64,000 nt of DNA from Pipra filicauda. Its lineage: Eukaryota; Chordata; Aves; Passeriformes; Pipridae. Positions 28,501 through 40,174 of this stretch are shown here, one piece after another (the stretch's first letter is position 1; each line of letters begins with the position of its first letter). The position numbers were made by a program, and so were the translations under genes. Location: the NCBI RefSeq assembly GCF_003945595.2, contig NW_024103862.1, forward strand, positions 992,001 through 1,056,000, given 5' to 3'. The notes beneath the pieces are model-generated. The model searched no databases, had not been told where the DNA came from, and saw only the letters and a program-made list of their open reading frames with translations.

Positions 28501-31500
28501 CAAAAATGATAATAAAAATATTTTAAATTCAGATGTAATTTTTGAAGATTTTCCCCACAGAGCTAAAAAATTACCTGCAGCAAAGTTTGACTGACAGGCA
28601 GGCTTTATCAAACAGAGAACAAGACAAATGGTATGCAAAACAGAGAGGAAAGTATTTGCTCCTAATTACTCGAGAAAGCATTTTAATTAAGTTGTTTGCC
28701 AATTAATGCCTCATTTTTAACATTCCATAAATATTTAAACACATTTCATAAAATTTCTTCACAAGGAAACAATTGCAAATGTTGTTAAAGAGGTTCTTAG
28801 GAGTCTCTTAATGCAATACACTTTACAATTTCAGTTTTATTTGCTCATCTTTTGAAAGAATACGCAAGCGAAGAAATATGTCATTTCATATCAGAAATGG
28901 CATATCTATATGTCTATATCAAATCTACATCAAGAAGATATTTCGATATCTTTGTATGAGGATCCCTTCGGTTATATGAATGAGAAACGGGGAAATTTTA
29001 CTGAACTTGAACTGGAAACAGACAAGTGAAATGCAAAAGCAGATAAATTCAGATACCTCTCTTTTTCCATACTTCTTCAAACGGATTACTCAGAGCTATT
29101 TATAACCAGTCCTGCTACTTAAAAGTATTTCCATTCAAGAAAAGTTAAGAAAAAATACGGAGCAAGTAGCAAGGAAACTGGAATTATCTCAGTAGTGCTG
29201 AGGATTCATTCAGTCTGCATCTTAAGACACACAGAACTATACCTTTCATCCACAGGGATTTGCTCAAGCTACAACCTTAAACCTTCTCTCCCCCAGTCTC
29301 GTTAGAGCAGAAACCTGCTCCTATGCTCATGTGCACCGTGAGTGGAAATGAAAGTACCACTGCTCTCTCTACCTCGGCAAGGCTGTTTTTTTGGTGTACG
29401 GAAAACAAATACCTCTTTCTCCTTGTATTTTAAAGGCTTCCTGGATTTATGGAGCAGCTGACTCTATTTAAAACTTCACACAGGCACTTTATCTGTTTAT
29501 TTATTCATTCATTTGTTCTCCCCAGAACTTTCCTTACTTGTCCAAGGTTTGTTTGCTTAAATGACCACAACTTCCCTTATCTTAGAGCTTAACTTTAGAT
29601 TTCGAAACCCAGATCCTGCCCCATCCCCCTTTGCTGTCATTAGTCATTTATGCCTGGAACTAGGCTCTGCCTGACAATGCAGGGGAGGGACAGCCTGTTT
29701 CTAAAACACCAGGAGTCTGAATCGAAGGGGACACAGGTTGGGGGACAGGATGAGATTAAGGAGAAGGAGAATGATGCAGCTGGGAAGTCCACCTCTAGGT
29801 GGACTCATCTCAAGGGCTTTCCCAGCCTTTTAGCACTCACCGGGTCGCTTCTTGCAGTGAGTGGGTCCCTGATGGCCCCCTGCCATCCAGAGATGCTGCT
29901 CAACCTCCTTACTCAACTCATAAAACAGTGGCAAACTCTGATCCCAGGGCAGGAGGGGGCCAGGTCTGGAAGGAGGCCCTGCAGTGTCATCTCTGTCTCA
30001 CTGCTGTTCAAACAAGGATCTACAGCTCCTCAGCCATGACTGTCTAATGGACATTACAGACTGACAGCTGTTTCTTCAACAGTACTTATCTTAAAAAGTT
30101 TTGTTCCTAACGACTTTTCAATTTAAAGCTATAATCAAATCAGAGCACAGTGGAGCTGGCTGGTTCTACTGCACTCAGGTTTTTCTCAGTTTGCACATTG
30201 GCACCGTGAAATAAAAGCCTGCAAATGATGTCTCCTTGGATGCCTCAGACAAACGTTCGCTTTTTGCCCATTTCTCTGTCTCCTTCAGTAGCTCACTCAG
30301 AGCTTGGGGCAGTTTATACCTGCTACGAAGCAGCCCTCACGTGTCCATGGAGATACTCAAGGTACAAGGTCAGAATGAAGATAAGTTTGTGAAACACAGT
30401 AAAAAGTTATTAGTTGGTTCAGAGGGTAACTTTTGCAACCAATACTCCAAAAGTCATAAAGGAGCCAAACAAAAATTTCCAACTAAAATTGTTTACTCAA
30501 AAAATACCTTCAAAGAGAAACAAAAAGTACTGGTCATTCAAACTGTTCCTATTACGAAAAAGGAAGATCTCAGAGGAAATTTTCCCTAGAAGGGAGGGTT
30601 CTTTGTAACTTAGTCACCAGATAAGATCTAGTAAGCACATTACAGTAAGTATTTTTTCTGTTTTCTCTACTGATTTTCAGAAACAAGACAAAGAAAGAGG
30701 TAACAAGCCCTTGAGAAAGAAAGGAAAAATAAATCAAACAAAGGTGAAGAAGCTAAAAAGGGGAGAGGAGACCTATTAACAGGTAAATAGAATAAAGGAC
30801 AAAGTGTTTGAATGAAGGTTAGCACAAGGGAATCCTGAGACTGACTTAGGCTCCTGGGCCCTGACATACTACAAATATTAAGCAATGACTTATCTTTTCC
30901 TCTGTCTTGCAGCTCCCCTTTTGCCAGTGAAGATGCTAAGACAGGGCCCCTGATCATACCTATATACCCAAGGAAGGCAGAAATCAAAATAAGAAGCACT
31001 CCCTTTTTTTTCACCATAATTCATAGTGGGGTGTTACCCCCAAAGGAATGAGCAGCTTCTGTCCAAATTGTCCTCAGAAAGGGACATAGACAGTCTCCAC
31101 AGAGGTTCTGCAGCCATGCAGAACAGAATGGCTCTTTCCAGAGCAGTAAGACCTCCCTTACTAGGGAACATTTTAATTCTGCACTTTAGAGCACTGAGAA
31201 CAAGAGCTTCGGGACATCATCTACACTAACTTCTCACTGCAGAACTCAGAAAATTATGTTCGCATGTAGCTACTCACTGAGAAAATACACTGTTGGGCTA
31301 AAGGGCAGGAGCTCACAACACCTGAAAACCTCGATGTTTCACAGAGGATGTGATTCCTGCAGCTCTCAAGTCTGCAGGAGGAACTTGGTAAGGCTGGGGA
31401 GACTGAGGAGAAGCAGCTGTACTTCATCTGAAAAGCATGCCTCCCCTTTGAAGACAATTAGAAAAAGCAGAAATACATAATAATACAACATTCACAATTT

Positions 31501-32620
31501 TCCTTTTACCAGTGTCACGTGGAGCAGCCAGCTGTTTCCAGAGCAGGGACTGGCGCCTGCGCTTAGTGTGTTTGGGGCAATCCAGCTTTTCTTCCATTTG
31601 CTGGTTTGAACTGCAGCTACAAGCAATGAGCAGTCTCAAGTGAAAGGCAAGCATGGGGACATCTGTGTCTGTGTATCAGGTACAGATTTACCACTAGGCA
31701 GACAAGCAGGTTTTAGTGTCAGGCAATTTCTGTCTGAAGTCTTTCCTTCTCCTGCAAGAGCTGTGTGAAAGAGACAAGTCCTTTGCTTAAGGACTTGTTT
31801 TTCTGAGTCTGGATTTTTCTGATGGCAATAAACCAAGACTTCGGGTTTGGAGAACTGCTTTTGCATGCTCCTTTGAGCAGAATGAAGAAAAGTCACATAT
31901 AACCATTTTGCAAGGTCTTGGTAAGATATGTAGGAAGAACATTTCGTTTCCTTTACACACTGTGCTCATGGATGTTGGCTTTTTAAAATTTTGTTCTATC
32001 ATTTGCTGAAATTCAACAAAACTCAAGGGATTTAAGGAAAGAAAATTGCTGTGTGTCCTTGTTAGCAAAGCTAACTCAATAATCAGTTTAATGGCTAAAG
32101 CACAGCACAGGAACGAACCAGAGGTCTTTGGCCCCTCATACACGTTTGTTACCTTCATCTGCATTAAGGAAGACAACTATGAGAATCTGGAGTAACTCCA
32201 AACATTTGCCAGCTGGTTTTGAATGTTCTCAGCTGTGTGTACTGTTGGATAATCTTAGACTTATTTTGTGCTGTTTGTTGCTGCCAGATAGTGTTACTGT
32301 TTAACGACAGTGTTAGAGGCAAAAGTAGGTCCAGCTTCTGAGCTAGAAATAATCCTACACAGCTCTGGCTGAAAGTTAATGCAGTCTGAAAAGAGAAAAA
32401 AAAATCCTCCAGTGCATTAATTTGTTTGCTTCTCCTAATACTTGTGGGAAAATAAACAATTTTCAAACCTTTAGTTTTGTTTTTTTTCCCTTCCATTATT
32501 AAGGCCAGTACTTTTCTCTGACATGAAAAAATTCAAGCACAGACTGAAAGCCCTTGCAGAATTTCTGTCAGATCAGTCTGCTCACCAGGAGAACTTAGTT
32601 ACCTCAAAGATTCACACACT
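22573..32620. other. unique sequence; GC-richer patches at 27.7-28.1 and 29.6-30.1 kb
   Basis: No gene or young transposon is recognised across about 10 kb. Two stretches (27720-28060, 29640-30060) are GC-richer and carry medium frames (27934-28197 plus, 29650-30039 plus) without any domain. A candidate conserved element at 28660-28830 is listed separately. Frames at 30236-30589 (plus), 30667-31017 (minus) and 31787-32176 (minus) are not recognisable proteins. Confidence 0.45.
28660..28830. promoter_or_regulatory. candidate conserved noncoding element, homeodomain-site-rich
   Basis: Non-repetitive stretch with clustered homeodomain-type cores: TAATTA near 28663, TTAATTAA at 28683-28690 and AATTAAT near 28701, plus ATTGCAAAT near 28792. 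Such clustering without repeat homology is typical of vertebrate developmental enhancers. AT-rich DNA can also produce it by chance. Confidence 0.28.
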
Positions 32621-32682
32621 CACAGAATGATTGAGGTTGGAAGGAACTCCTGGAGGTTGTCCAGTTCAACACCCCTTCCTTA
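32621..32682 (-). mobile_element. CR1 LINE, extreme 3' fragment
   Basis: cacagaatgattgaggttggaaggaactcctggaggttgtccagttcaa is the reverse complement of the last bases of a CR1 3' UTR (family form TTGGAC...CCTCCAGAGGTCCCTTCCAACCTCAACCATTCTGTG). Only about 60 bp remain, so it is a severely 5'-truncated insertion. Confidence 0.88.
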
Positions 32683-34090
32683 ACCTTGCAACAAGTTTTG
32701 ATGATTTTCCATGGAGGCTCATGGAATTTTTCTGATTTACTCCTAGATCCAAATAGAAACTTCATAGGCAGTCAAATACTCCTGCTTTCTGAATAGTTGC
32801 CCAGCAGTTCAATGACCCAATGACTATTATTTTCTCTCAAAAATAAGATGCTCCATCTTGACCCCTAAAGTCACAGTCAGCTTCTTCCCAGCACAAGGTC
32901 TAATTAAAGACACAAGTGATCTGATGGAAATTTTGCCAAGGTCTGGGAAAACTGTGCATGAGAATTTGCTTAGAAAAGGCAATGTTTTTATTCAGTGAGT
33001 GAATTCAAAACAGCTGAAATTCTTAGTTAAAAATACTGAGTTTGTTCAATAACATATACTTTGGTATTTTTCTACTTTTATTTAAAAAAAAATCTCCCCC
33101 TTCAAGTTTTTTTTAAATATCTCCTTCAAATTCTCCTCAAACTTTCAGCTATCCTTTTCATTTGCCTTATAGAAATATTCCACTTCTATTAAATATGGAA
33201 AGTAATCCATAATTTGGATGTTATTAACCTGTTCACACCTCCTCAGTCAGTCTGTTCTGTGGGAAATTTATGCTATCAAAATTTGTATTTAGCTGCAAAT
33301 AATCAGGTCACATTTCTAGAAAAGTCTAATAAATCAGCTATGTTTTTGCTCTCAGAGTCCAGAATTAAAGTGTGGCAAGGGCCTTGTTCTCGCGGACTCA
33401 GTTCTTCTAAACTTAAAGCTTGTGGAGATTTCTGGACAGCTAGATTCTATCAGAAAATAAAAATATGTCACTCAGTTCTTCCCAGAAAAGAACAATTTCA
33501 TCCCAAATGTCAGCTGTTTTTGGAATGTTGGAATGTTTCTTTTTGTTCCTTGGAAACGAACAAACAAACAAAAAATGTTAGGTACATGCTCACTTCAAAA
33601 GCCTTTTTGATTACAAAGATGTGATAAACTCCCCACCAAAAGAAGCTCCAACAAGTGGTTCCCCAAAATATTCACAACTTTTGAATCTCCAGATACTATT
33701 CTGACTGAATTGAGATCCTGTGAATCTGTTTGGTTTGGACTGGGCCTGCTATTCGGTGTAGGTAGGTAGACCTCAGAGCTAGCCTGGGCTCAGCAAGACC
33801 CTGCCCAGTCTGTGGCACCCAGGCAGTTTTCCCAGAGTGAGCTGGCTCTGTCTAGGTGAGATTCAGGGGTTTCATCATCTCTGCCTTGCCATCCCAGAGC
33901 CTCCTTTTTTGTCCACAGAAAGGCTACCTGTGTAGAGGCTGGGAAAAATACACAGCGGGATTCAAAGCACCTCCCCTGCTTAGAGGACCAGTACCCTGGT
34001 GTGGGCATTCACCCATGCATCAGTTTACATGCAGCCTAAGCAGGGTTTCCGTGGGCTGGAATAACTCTCATGGCCATATATTTGAGATTA
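32683..34090. other. unique sequence, no gene seen
   Basis: The frame at 33214-33624 (136 codons, plus) is the longest non-repeat open frame in this part. It has no recognisable domain, membrane segment or repeat, and nothing around it suggests expression. I treat it as chance. Confidence 0.45.
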
Positions 34091-34530
34091 CATGGAGGGG
34101 AGGTGCACAAAGGTGATTAAGGGTCTGGAGCATCTCTCTTATGAGGAAAGACGGAGGGAGCTGGGCCTGTTTAGCCTGGAGAAAACTGCGAGGGTATCTC
34201 CTTAAAGCATATAAATATCTCAGTGCCAAGAGGATGGTGCCAGACTCTTTTCAGTGGTGCCCAGTGACAGGAGGAGGAGCGACAGACATAAACTAAAACA
34301 CAAGAGGTTCCATCTCAACATGAGGAAGAACTTCTTTACATTGAGGGTGGCAGAGAACTGGAACAGGCTGCCCAGGCAGGTGGTGGACTGTCCCTCTCTG
34401 GAGACATGCAAAATCCACCTGGACACATTCCTGTGTAACCTGCTCTAGGTGCCCCTGCCTTGGGAGGGGGGTTAGACGAGATGATCTCCAGAGGTCCCTT
34501 TCAACCCTAACAAATCTGTGATTCTGTGAG
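34091..34530 (+). mobile_element. CR1 LINE, 5'-truncated copy ending in the 3' UTR
   Basis: Plus-orientation CR1. It begins within ORF2 (ggtctggagcatctctcttatgagg, corresponding to the family LEHLSYEERL segment). It runs through ggcctgtttagcctggagaa and ends with cagaggtccctttcaaccctaacaaatctgtgattctgtgag, the CR1 3' end. The 3' UTR phrase acattcctgtgtaacctgctctaggtgcccctgcc marks a different subfamily from the copies at 361 and 49267. The 5' part of the element was never inserted or has been lost. Confidence 0.94.
34254..34448 (+). pseudogene. CR1 ORF2 C-terminal fragment
   Basis: About 64 codons encode the last part of CR1 ORF2. Visible are RFHLNMRKNFFTLRV, then ENWNRLPRQVVD, then a degenerate SLET...HLDTFLCNLL before the natural stop. 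The order and spacing match the C-terminus at 21896-22111. Upstream coding sequence is out of frame (the region around 34140-34250 has indels), so no larger protein could be made. Confidence 0.88.
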
Positions 34531-36949
34531 ATAGTTTTCAAAAGGTCTAGAAGTGCCTTTACAACTGGCATTTCACACTTACCTCTAGGACATTTCCCAT
34601 GGAACAACCAAGTACCACCATGAAGGAGCAGTGTTTTGCAAGAGGGAGATTCTCTCAGGAGGACTTGAAATTGTAATTGTGTGTTGTCCTCATCTACCTG
34701 ACACGGGATTAAGAAATGTGAACTAGTATTGTTCAAATAGAACAGGAAAATGGTTCAGTATTGAAAATGTTCAGACCAGGCATATACACCATGAAAGCTC
34801 CTGTGTACATCTGGTGCTCCCGAGATGTGCAGCTGGTGCAGGGGGTAGGATGAGCAGCAAGCAGCTGCTCTCTGAGGTATGTTCCCCTCGGGACTGAGTG
34901 TATCTCTAGTCAGAAATATGTCAGGGAGTTAGTGCTAGCTGAACCAGAAGCCCCACCCAGCTGAAACAGCCAGCAGAACTGCCTGGCAGTGCTGCCAGGG
35001 TGTTAACACTGTGTAGGAATGGAGAAGACAAGAAGCAGCACTGGATACCTCTGTGTGAGTGCAGCCTTGTGCTTCAGACCCTCAGAGCATGGTCCACCTC
35101 AACAACAAGGGGTAGACAGGGGCCAGTGCCTATCTCCATGCTAGGATCTCCTCATTGCCCTCCTGCTAGTCCCTGGCACAAGGGAGCTTTGTGCCTGGCA
35201 GCTCAGCCCATTCAGCATAAACCTCTTATTTGAAATGGTGTTCTCACCTGCTAAGAAAAAGCCCGTGCATCCACAGGAAGACTGGAGTCCACACCAAAAA
35301 TCCTGACCAATCAAGAGACCCGAGAGTGAATTTAGGGACCCATCAAATGGAAGAAATGTGATGAACCTGAGCCCTCCAGCACCAGTTTCTACTCTGTCCC
35401 AGAAACAGGGGAGAAGGGAAGTGCCATCTTCTCTAGGTCCTGTCATTTAATAAACCTGTGCCCAGTTTGACTGCTAGAAAGGAGACCATATCCCTGCTTT
35501 CATTAGAGATTACCATAACCTGATGTTTGGGATTATTTCCATCAGTGGTATTCGTTTATCTGTCTGTGCTTAAAACGTTGCACCACGACTTCTTGCAGCT
35601 CCTTGCTTTGAGCTGTGTCCCTTTTAAACCCCTCTCCAAGACTTTTAACTCATCCCACTTACTGCATTTGGAGTCCAGTGGCTTCCCCACCTGAAGGCCT
35701 TTTTAGATGCCATACTAGACTTGACCTGTAGCCCAAAGTATAAACCTGACATAAACTGGCCATTTATCCTTCACCTTAAATGGGACATCTTTTACTTCCT
35801 GAAGGAAGCTGGATCTCCTATGGAGTAAATGCATCTTCTGGCAATTTCAGTTTCCAGTTTAGATGTGCTTAGATTAGTGTAATAAAAGAACCCTTCTAAG
35901 GGTGTCCTGACTTAGTAGCAAAAAGAGCCCTTGTGAGAAAAGAAAATGAGAATCCATGCCTAGCTTTGCTGTTCCATGTAGTTTTTAGTCACTAACTCAC
36001 AGAATTGCAATAAGGCTCCCACGTCCCAGCTCTCATTAGAAGCAGCCTACAGTGGTTCCGCACATAAAATGGATTTACTTCCCACTCCTTTCTTGCTGAA
36101 CTCTGGTAGATAGGACTATATAGTGTTGTCCATTTCACAAAGATATAAAGGATTAAGAATATGCAGTCCATATTTTCCTTGGCCCTCAGCATGTCTCCCA
36201 GGTCCTTCTTGTTTTTAAATTGCTTCACCTGCATCCATTGATATATAGACAAACATACGTCAAGATAAATCTTTCACCTTTTTCTCCACTGACACATTAC
36301 AAAGGTAACAGCAGCCACTAGATTTTGATTAACCTTTTTAGAAGATCTTTAACTAACCTATCCCCAATCCAAATCTCCTACTGAGGAGTGTAGTTTGCTC
36401 CACATCCAGACAGCAAAAATATCCATGTTCTGGTGAAATGTGTCTTACATAAACTAAAAATTAAGAATTTTCAAGTTGCTTTTAAAAACTAGGTGTGAAA
36501 AAAAAAATGCAGAAGCATCTATAAGCTCAAAGAGATCCCCCATCTGCATCACTGTCTTCTAAAACCTGACCCCTGGGTCTCTTAGATGCATCTAGAAAGA
36601 AAATATTTTATTCCATATCTGCATATACTAGATTGCTGTCTGGATTTTGCTAGTGAATACAGTTTTCTTTTAAGCTTAGTTGCAAAGACAGGCACACATC
36701 CATTTTTATGTATGTCATCCGCTTCTGCAGGGATAAAGATCAAAATCCTTAATATCCTCCTTCTAGCCCTCTTTAAATAGAGATTTACACACAGATTTAT
36801 TTCAATTCCAGTTGATAATGACTTGTAAGAGTCTTGATGTCTTTGGAAAAATCAGCCTTGGCAGTTCTCCATTGACCCCCATAGTCAAGAGCACCACATT
36901 GGTTTGAAAATGGCTTATTTCTGTGGCTGAAAAGAAAATCCAATCTACT

Positions 36950-37200
36950 TATAGACTAGGTCAATTATTTAAATTAAATATTATCACAAGTCTTCCTTTC
37001 AAGTGTGCTTGGCATGATCTGGGTTTGTTATTTCCACAAAATATCAGCTAAATATTTATTGCATTGTTATTTGTATTTAACATTATCTGCTATCAGCACC
37101 ATGGGTTAATGGATTTACCTTTTGCATTAGGGGAAACCAGCATGTGGGTTGTATTTCAGCTACAGTGAGTGGTATTATGCTCATGAAATACCAAAAACTT
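36950..37200. promoter_or_regulatory. candidate conserved noncoding element
   Basis: Non-repetitive AT-rich stretch with dense potential transcription-factor cores: TCAATTATTTAAATTAAAT near 36960, ATTGTTATTTG near 37063 (SOX-like) and GGGTTAATGGATT near 37103 (homeodomain or HNF1-like). It shows no coding potential. This is inferred from sequence character alone. Confidence 0.25.
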
Positions 37201-37379
37201 TTGTGCAGCCTAAGTTACTTAGAGGAGGAAAAATACAGTGTAGAAAATGACAAGAGTAAACATGGAAATTAACTCCTGGCACATATTTTGTTCTGGGCTG
37301 TAATACTCCTATTAAGATTGCCCCTTTTTAATAGCTTTTGAAAGAATCTCTTGCATAATGGCATTTTAGTCATCATGTT

Positions 37380-38075
37380 AATGTCAACAAACAAGGCAGA
37401 TTAATGCTTATAATCCTGAGCTGTCTCACACTCTGCTTATTAGAACTGTAGGCAGATCTTCATTAGGATGAATGACATCTGAATCTATAAGCTCATCACA
37501 ACAGAGGCACCTTCTTGCTGTGGTGTCACCCTGCAGATGACAATGTCGGCCATTATGAATGACACTCCACAATTCGTTACTTCCTGCCTCAAATTGCAGT
37601 TAATCTTTCATCCAAACTGTACACATGTGCAGCTTTAAGTGGGCTATCACAGCAAGTACCCAGTAATGCTGCAAGCACATGGAGAATGACAGAAGGTAAA
37701 TTGCTTGTCAGGAGGTCTGTATTTCAATTCACAGCATATTCCAAACACGTTGTGGTGAAAGCTCTCCACAACAGCTGCTTTCATTGCTAACTATTTTTGA
37801 TGTAAATGTCAATAAAGCTCCAGGCCCTTTCATATTTTTGGCCAAGACTGTCCATCTTTCCCTATGCAGGCTGGCAGGTTGAGCTCCATTTATCTACTCT
37901 TAGGAACATGTCCTATAATAATGATTGTCTCCGGAGACCGTTTAGAGTGATTGAAAGCAGTGATTGGGACAATAGGCCGCTGAATTTCATTGCTGGATTG
38001 GGTTGACAGGTGACTGCTTTTATATCCTCTGGAGGAGAGATGGAAATAAAAACACAGTTATATCTAATCAACAGA
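37380..38075. promoter_or_regulatory. candidate conserved noncoding element cluster
   Basis: The stretch contains balanced-composition, non-repetitive segments with retained CpGs. Examples are gacaatgtcggccattatgaatg near 37540 and tgtctccggagaccgtttagagtg near 37926, the latter containing the 10-bp palindrome TCTCCGGAGA. Retained CpG in otherwise CpG-poor DNA, and the lack of repeat homology, suggest constraint. The frame at 37806-38006 has no domain, so a noncoding role is the better guess. Confidence 0.3.
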
Positions 38076-38694
38076 CAGGCATCTACCGATTGCAAATCTA
38101 TACCTTCAGCTTACCCTTCTCATCGGAACGACTTAACCACGCATTATTACAGGACTCTCATATTTTGCCAGTGGTGAGAGGGTTTTCAGGAGGAAGGAAG
38201 ATAGAGAAGATATGTGTTGCCTCACTAGAGGTGAGAAGTAGGGAAAGAACCTGTCACAGGCCATATAGCTCTACCAGTTTCACCGCCAGCTACTGCTTTT
38301 AGTAGCTGCAGTTAAGATCATCATTTTGATTTAATGAAAATCCCTGGGTGTTACAGAAAAAAGGAATTTCATTTTTAATCAAAGATGCCATGAATGTTAC
38401 ACATTGTCCATGAATTTTAACACACTGATTGTAATAGCATCCTTTTTTTAGTCTTGCATTTAAGCAAAAGTTCTGTAAACTCATTAAGCTTACTGTGGAT
38501 ATTTTTTTTCTTTTATGAAGTTGGTAATTAACATACCACTGGGTTTTCCAAAAGAGATGGGAAGACGATCAGGTAGAATTCTGAAAACAGTATGGCAAAT
38601 GGTCTAAAATATTCACTCTGCACCAGCATCTGGCTGTTTGGCAGACCCCAAAGACAGTTGTGCTGGCACCTTTGAAATTCCCTGTGAGTCCATG

Positions 38695-38740
38695 TAGTTG
38701 CCCATGGTTACACAGCAGCTGGGATCTGGCTTCCCTGCTA
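38695..38740 (-). mobile_element. possible MIR fragment
   Basis: gttgcccatggttacacagcagctgggatctggc resembles the reverse complement of the MIR tRNA-related part (TTGCCCAAGGTCACACAGC...GCTGGGATT). It is short and diverged, so chance similarity cannot be excluded. Confidence 0.3.
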
Positions 38741-39188
38741 CCACATCCCCCCCACCTCCATTCACCTTTGCTGCCATAAACCACATGCCCTTCTGCCCAT
38801 CAGAGATGCCCATGTTGCATCCATTTCCCCCTCTTATTTGCAGACTAGGTAGAAGAGAGTGAGAGTTTACCCTTTCCCACATCCTTTTGTCTAAATCCGT
38901 ATTGGTGTAGTTTTGTTCACATTTTACACTGATTTTTGTTTACTAGATTCTCAATTTCTACAATACTGAGCAGCTTTCTGTAGCTCTAGGCAATGCTGAC
39001 ACAAGTTGTGAGAACAATATGATTAAAAGCAGCTAACTACCCAGCTGTTAGTCACATATCTGACAAAAATGTAATTCGAAAAACTCGATGCTGAGTTCTA
39101 CCCATCAATTAAAAAAACCCAAACAACTGAATACTCTATGACTTCTATAAGTCTTTAATAACAGCAATTTTATTTTGAAATTTGAGGG

Positions 39189-40174
39189 TGTATTGGGTTT
39201 GCATGGCAAGGTTTTGGTAGTGGGGGGGCAACTGGTGTGGCTTCTGTGAGGAGGTGCTAGGAGCTTCCCTTGTGGCCAGTGGATCCAATGACAGCCAGCT
39301 CCAAGATGGGCCTGCTGCTGGCCCAGGCCGAGCCAATCAGCAACGGTGGTAATGCCTCTGGGATAATGTGTTTAAGAAGGGGAAAGAGAAAACCAGGGGT
39401 TGGAGCAGCTGGAGAGAGGAGTGAGAATATGTGAAAGAAACAACTCTGCAGACCCCCAGGTCTGTGAAGAAGGAGAGGGAGGAGGTGCTCTAGATGCTGG
39501 AGCTGAGATTCCACTGCAGCCTGTGAGGAAGACCATGGTGAGGCAGGCTGTCCCCTTGCAGCCCATGGAGGACCCCATGATGGACCAAGTGGATGTGCCA
39601 GAAGGAGGCTGTGACCCTGTGGGCAGCCCATGCTGGAGCAGACTCCTGGCAGGACCTGTGGACCCATGGAGAGATGAGCCCACACTGAAGCAGTCTGTGA
39701 AGAATCTGTGGGAAGGACTCACGTTGGAGAAGGTTGGGGACAATTGTCTCCCATAGGAGCAATGCCACACTGGAGAAGGAGCAGGGAGTGAGGAGGAGGG
39801 AGCAGCAGAGACAACATGTGATGAACTGACCATAGCCCCATTCCCAGTGCCCCTGTGCCGCTGAGGGGGAGGAGGTAGAGAAATCAGGAGTGAAGTTAAG
39901 TCTGGGAAAAAGGGAGGGGTGGGGAGAAGGTGTTTGAAGATTTAGTTTTTATTTCTCATTACCCTACACTGATTTGAATGGCAATAAATTAAATTAATTT
40001 TCTCCAAGTCAAGTCTGTTTTGCCCAGGATGGTAATTACTCAGTGATCTCCTTGTCCTTATCTTGACCCACAAGCCTTCCATCTTATTTTCTCCCCTCCT
40101 CCATCCAGCTGAGCAGCAGAATGATAGAGCAGCTTGGTGGGCACCTGACGTCCAGCCAAGGTCAAGCCAGCACA
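39189..40174 (+). mobile_element. solo LTR of an avian endogenous retrovirus
   Basis: A roughly 986-bp element begins TGTATTGGGTTTGCATGGC and ends CAAGCCAGCACA, with the TG...CA ends expected of a retroviral LTR. The same family occurs in inverted orientation at 58792-59758, which fixes both borders. The flanks are gaggg (39184-39188) and gtggg (40175-40179), a 5-bp target-site duplication with one mismatch. It has no adjacent gag, pol or env and no second LTR, so it is a solo LTR left by LTR-LTR recombination. An AATAAA at 39983-39988 in the 3' third suits a polyadenylation signal. Five-base flanks are compatible with an ERVL-like or other 5-bp-TSD family. I do not assign a subfamily name. 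Confidence 0.88.
39983..39988 (+). promoter_or_regulatory. LTR polyadenylation signal candidate
   Basis: AATAAA within the solo LTR, followed by an AT-rich stretch and then ttttctccaagtcaagtctgttttgcc. It lies where the R/U5 boundary of an LTR would be expected. Positional inference only. Confidence 0.5.

Larger units (their letters stand above)
34531..39188. other. unique sequence with possible conserved blocks before the LTR
   Basis: No gene is supported. The part at 34790-35470 is GC-richer and ends with AATAAA (35449-35454), but is otherwise unidentified. The part at 36950-38075 is annotated separately as candidate conserved sequence. A weak MIR-like phrase lies at 38695-38740. The frames at 38569-38882 (minus) are not recognisable. 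Confidence 0.45.

Noticed and set aside
30236..30589. 117-codon lysine-rich plus-strand frame
   Set aside because: Basic composition follows from AT-rich DNA. No recognisable motif or neighbouring exon.
33214..33624. 136-codon plus-strand frame as a gene
   Set aside because: No domain, low-complexity end, no initiation or promoter context.
38835..38842. 3' splice site (pyrimidine tract then TTTGCAG near 38840)
   Set aside because: No downstream open exon with a donor site could be found, so it is a chance acceptor-like string.
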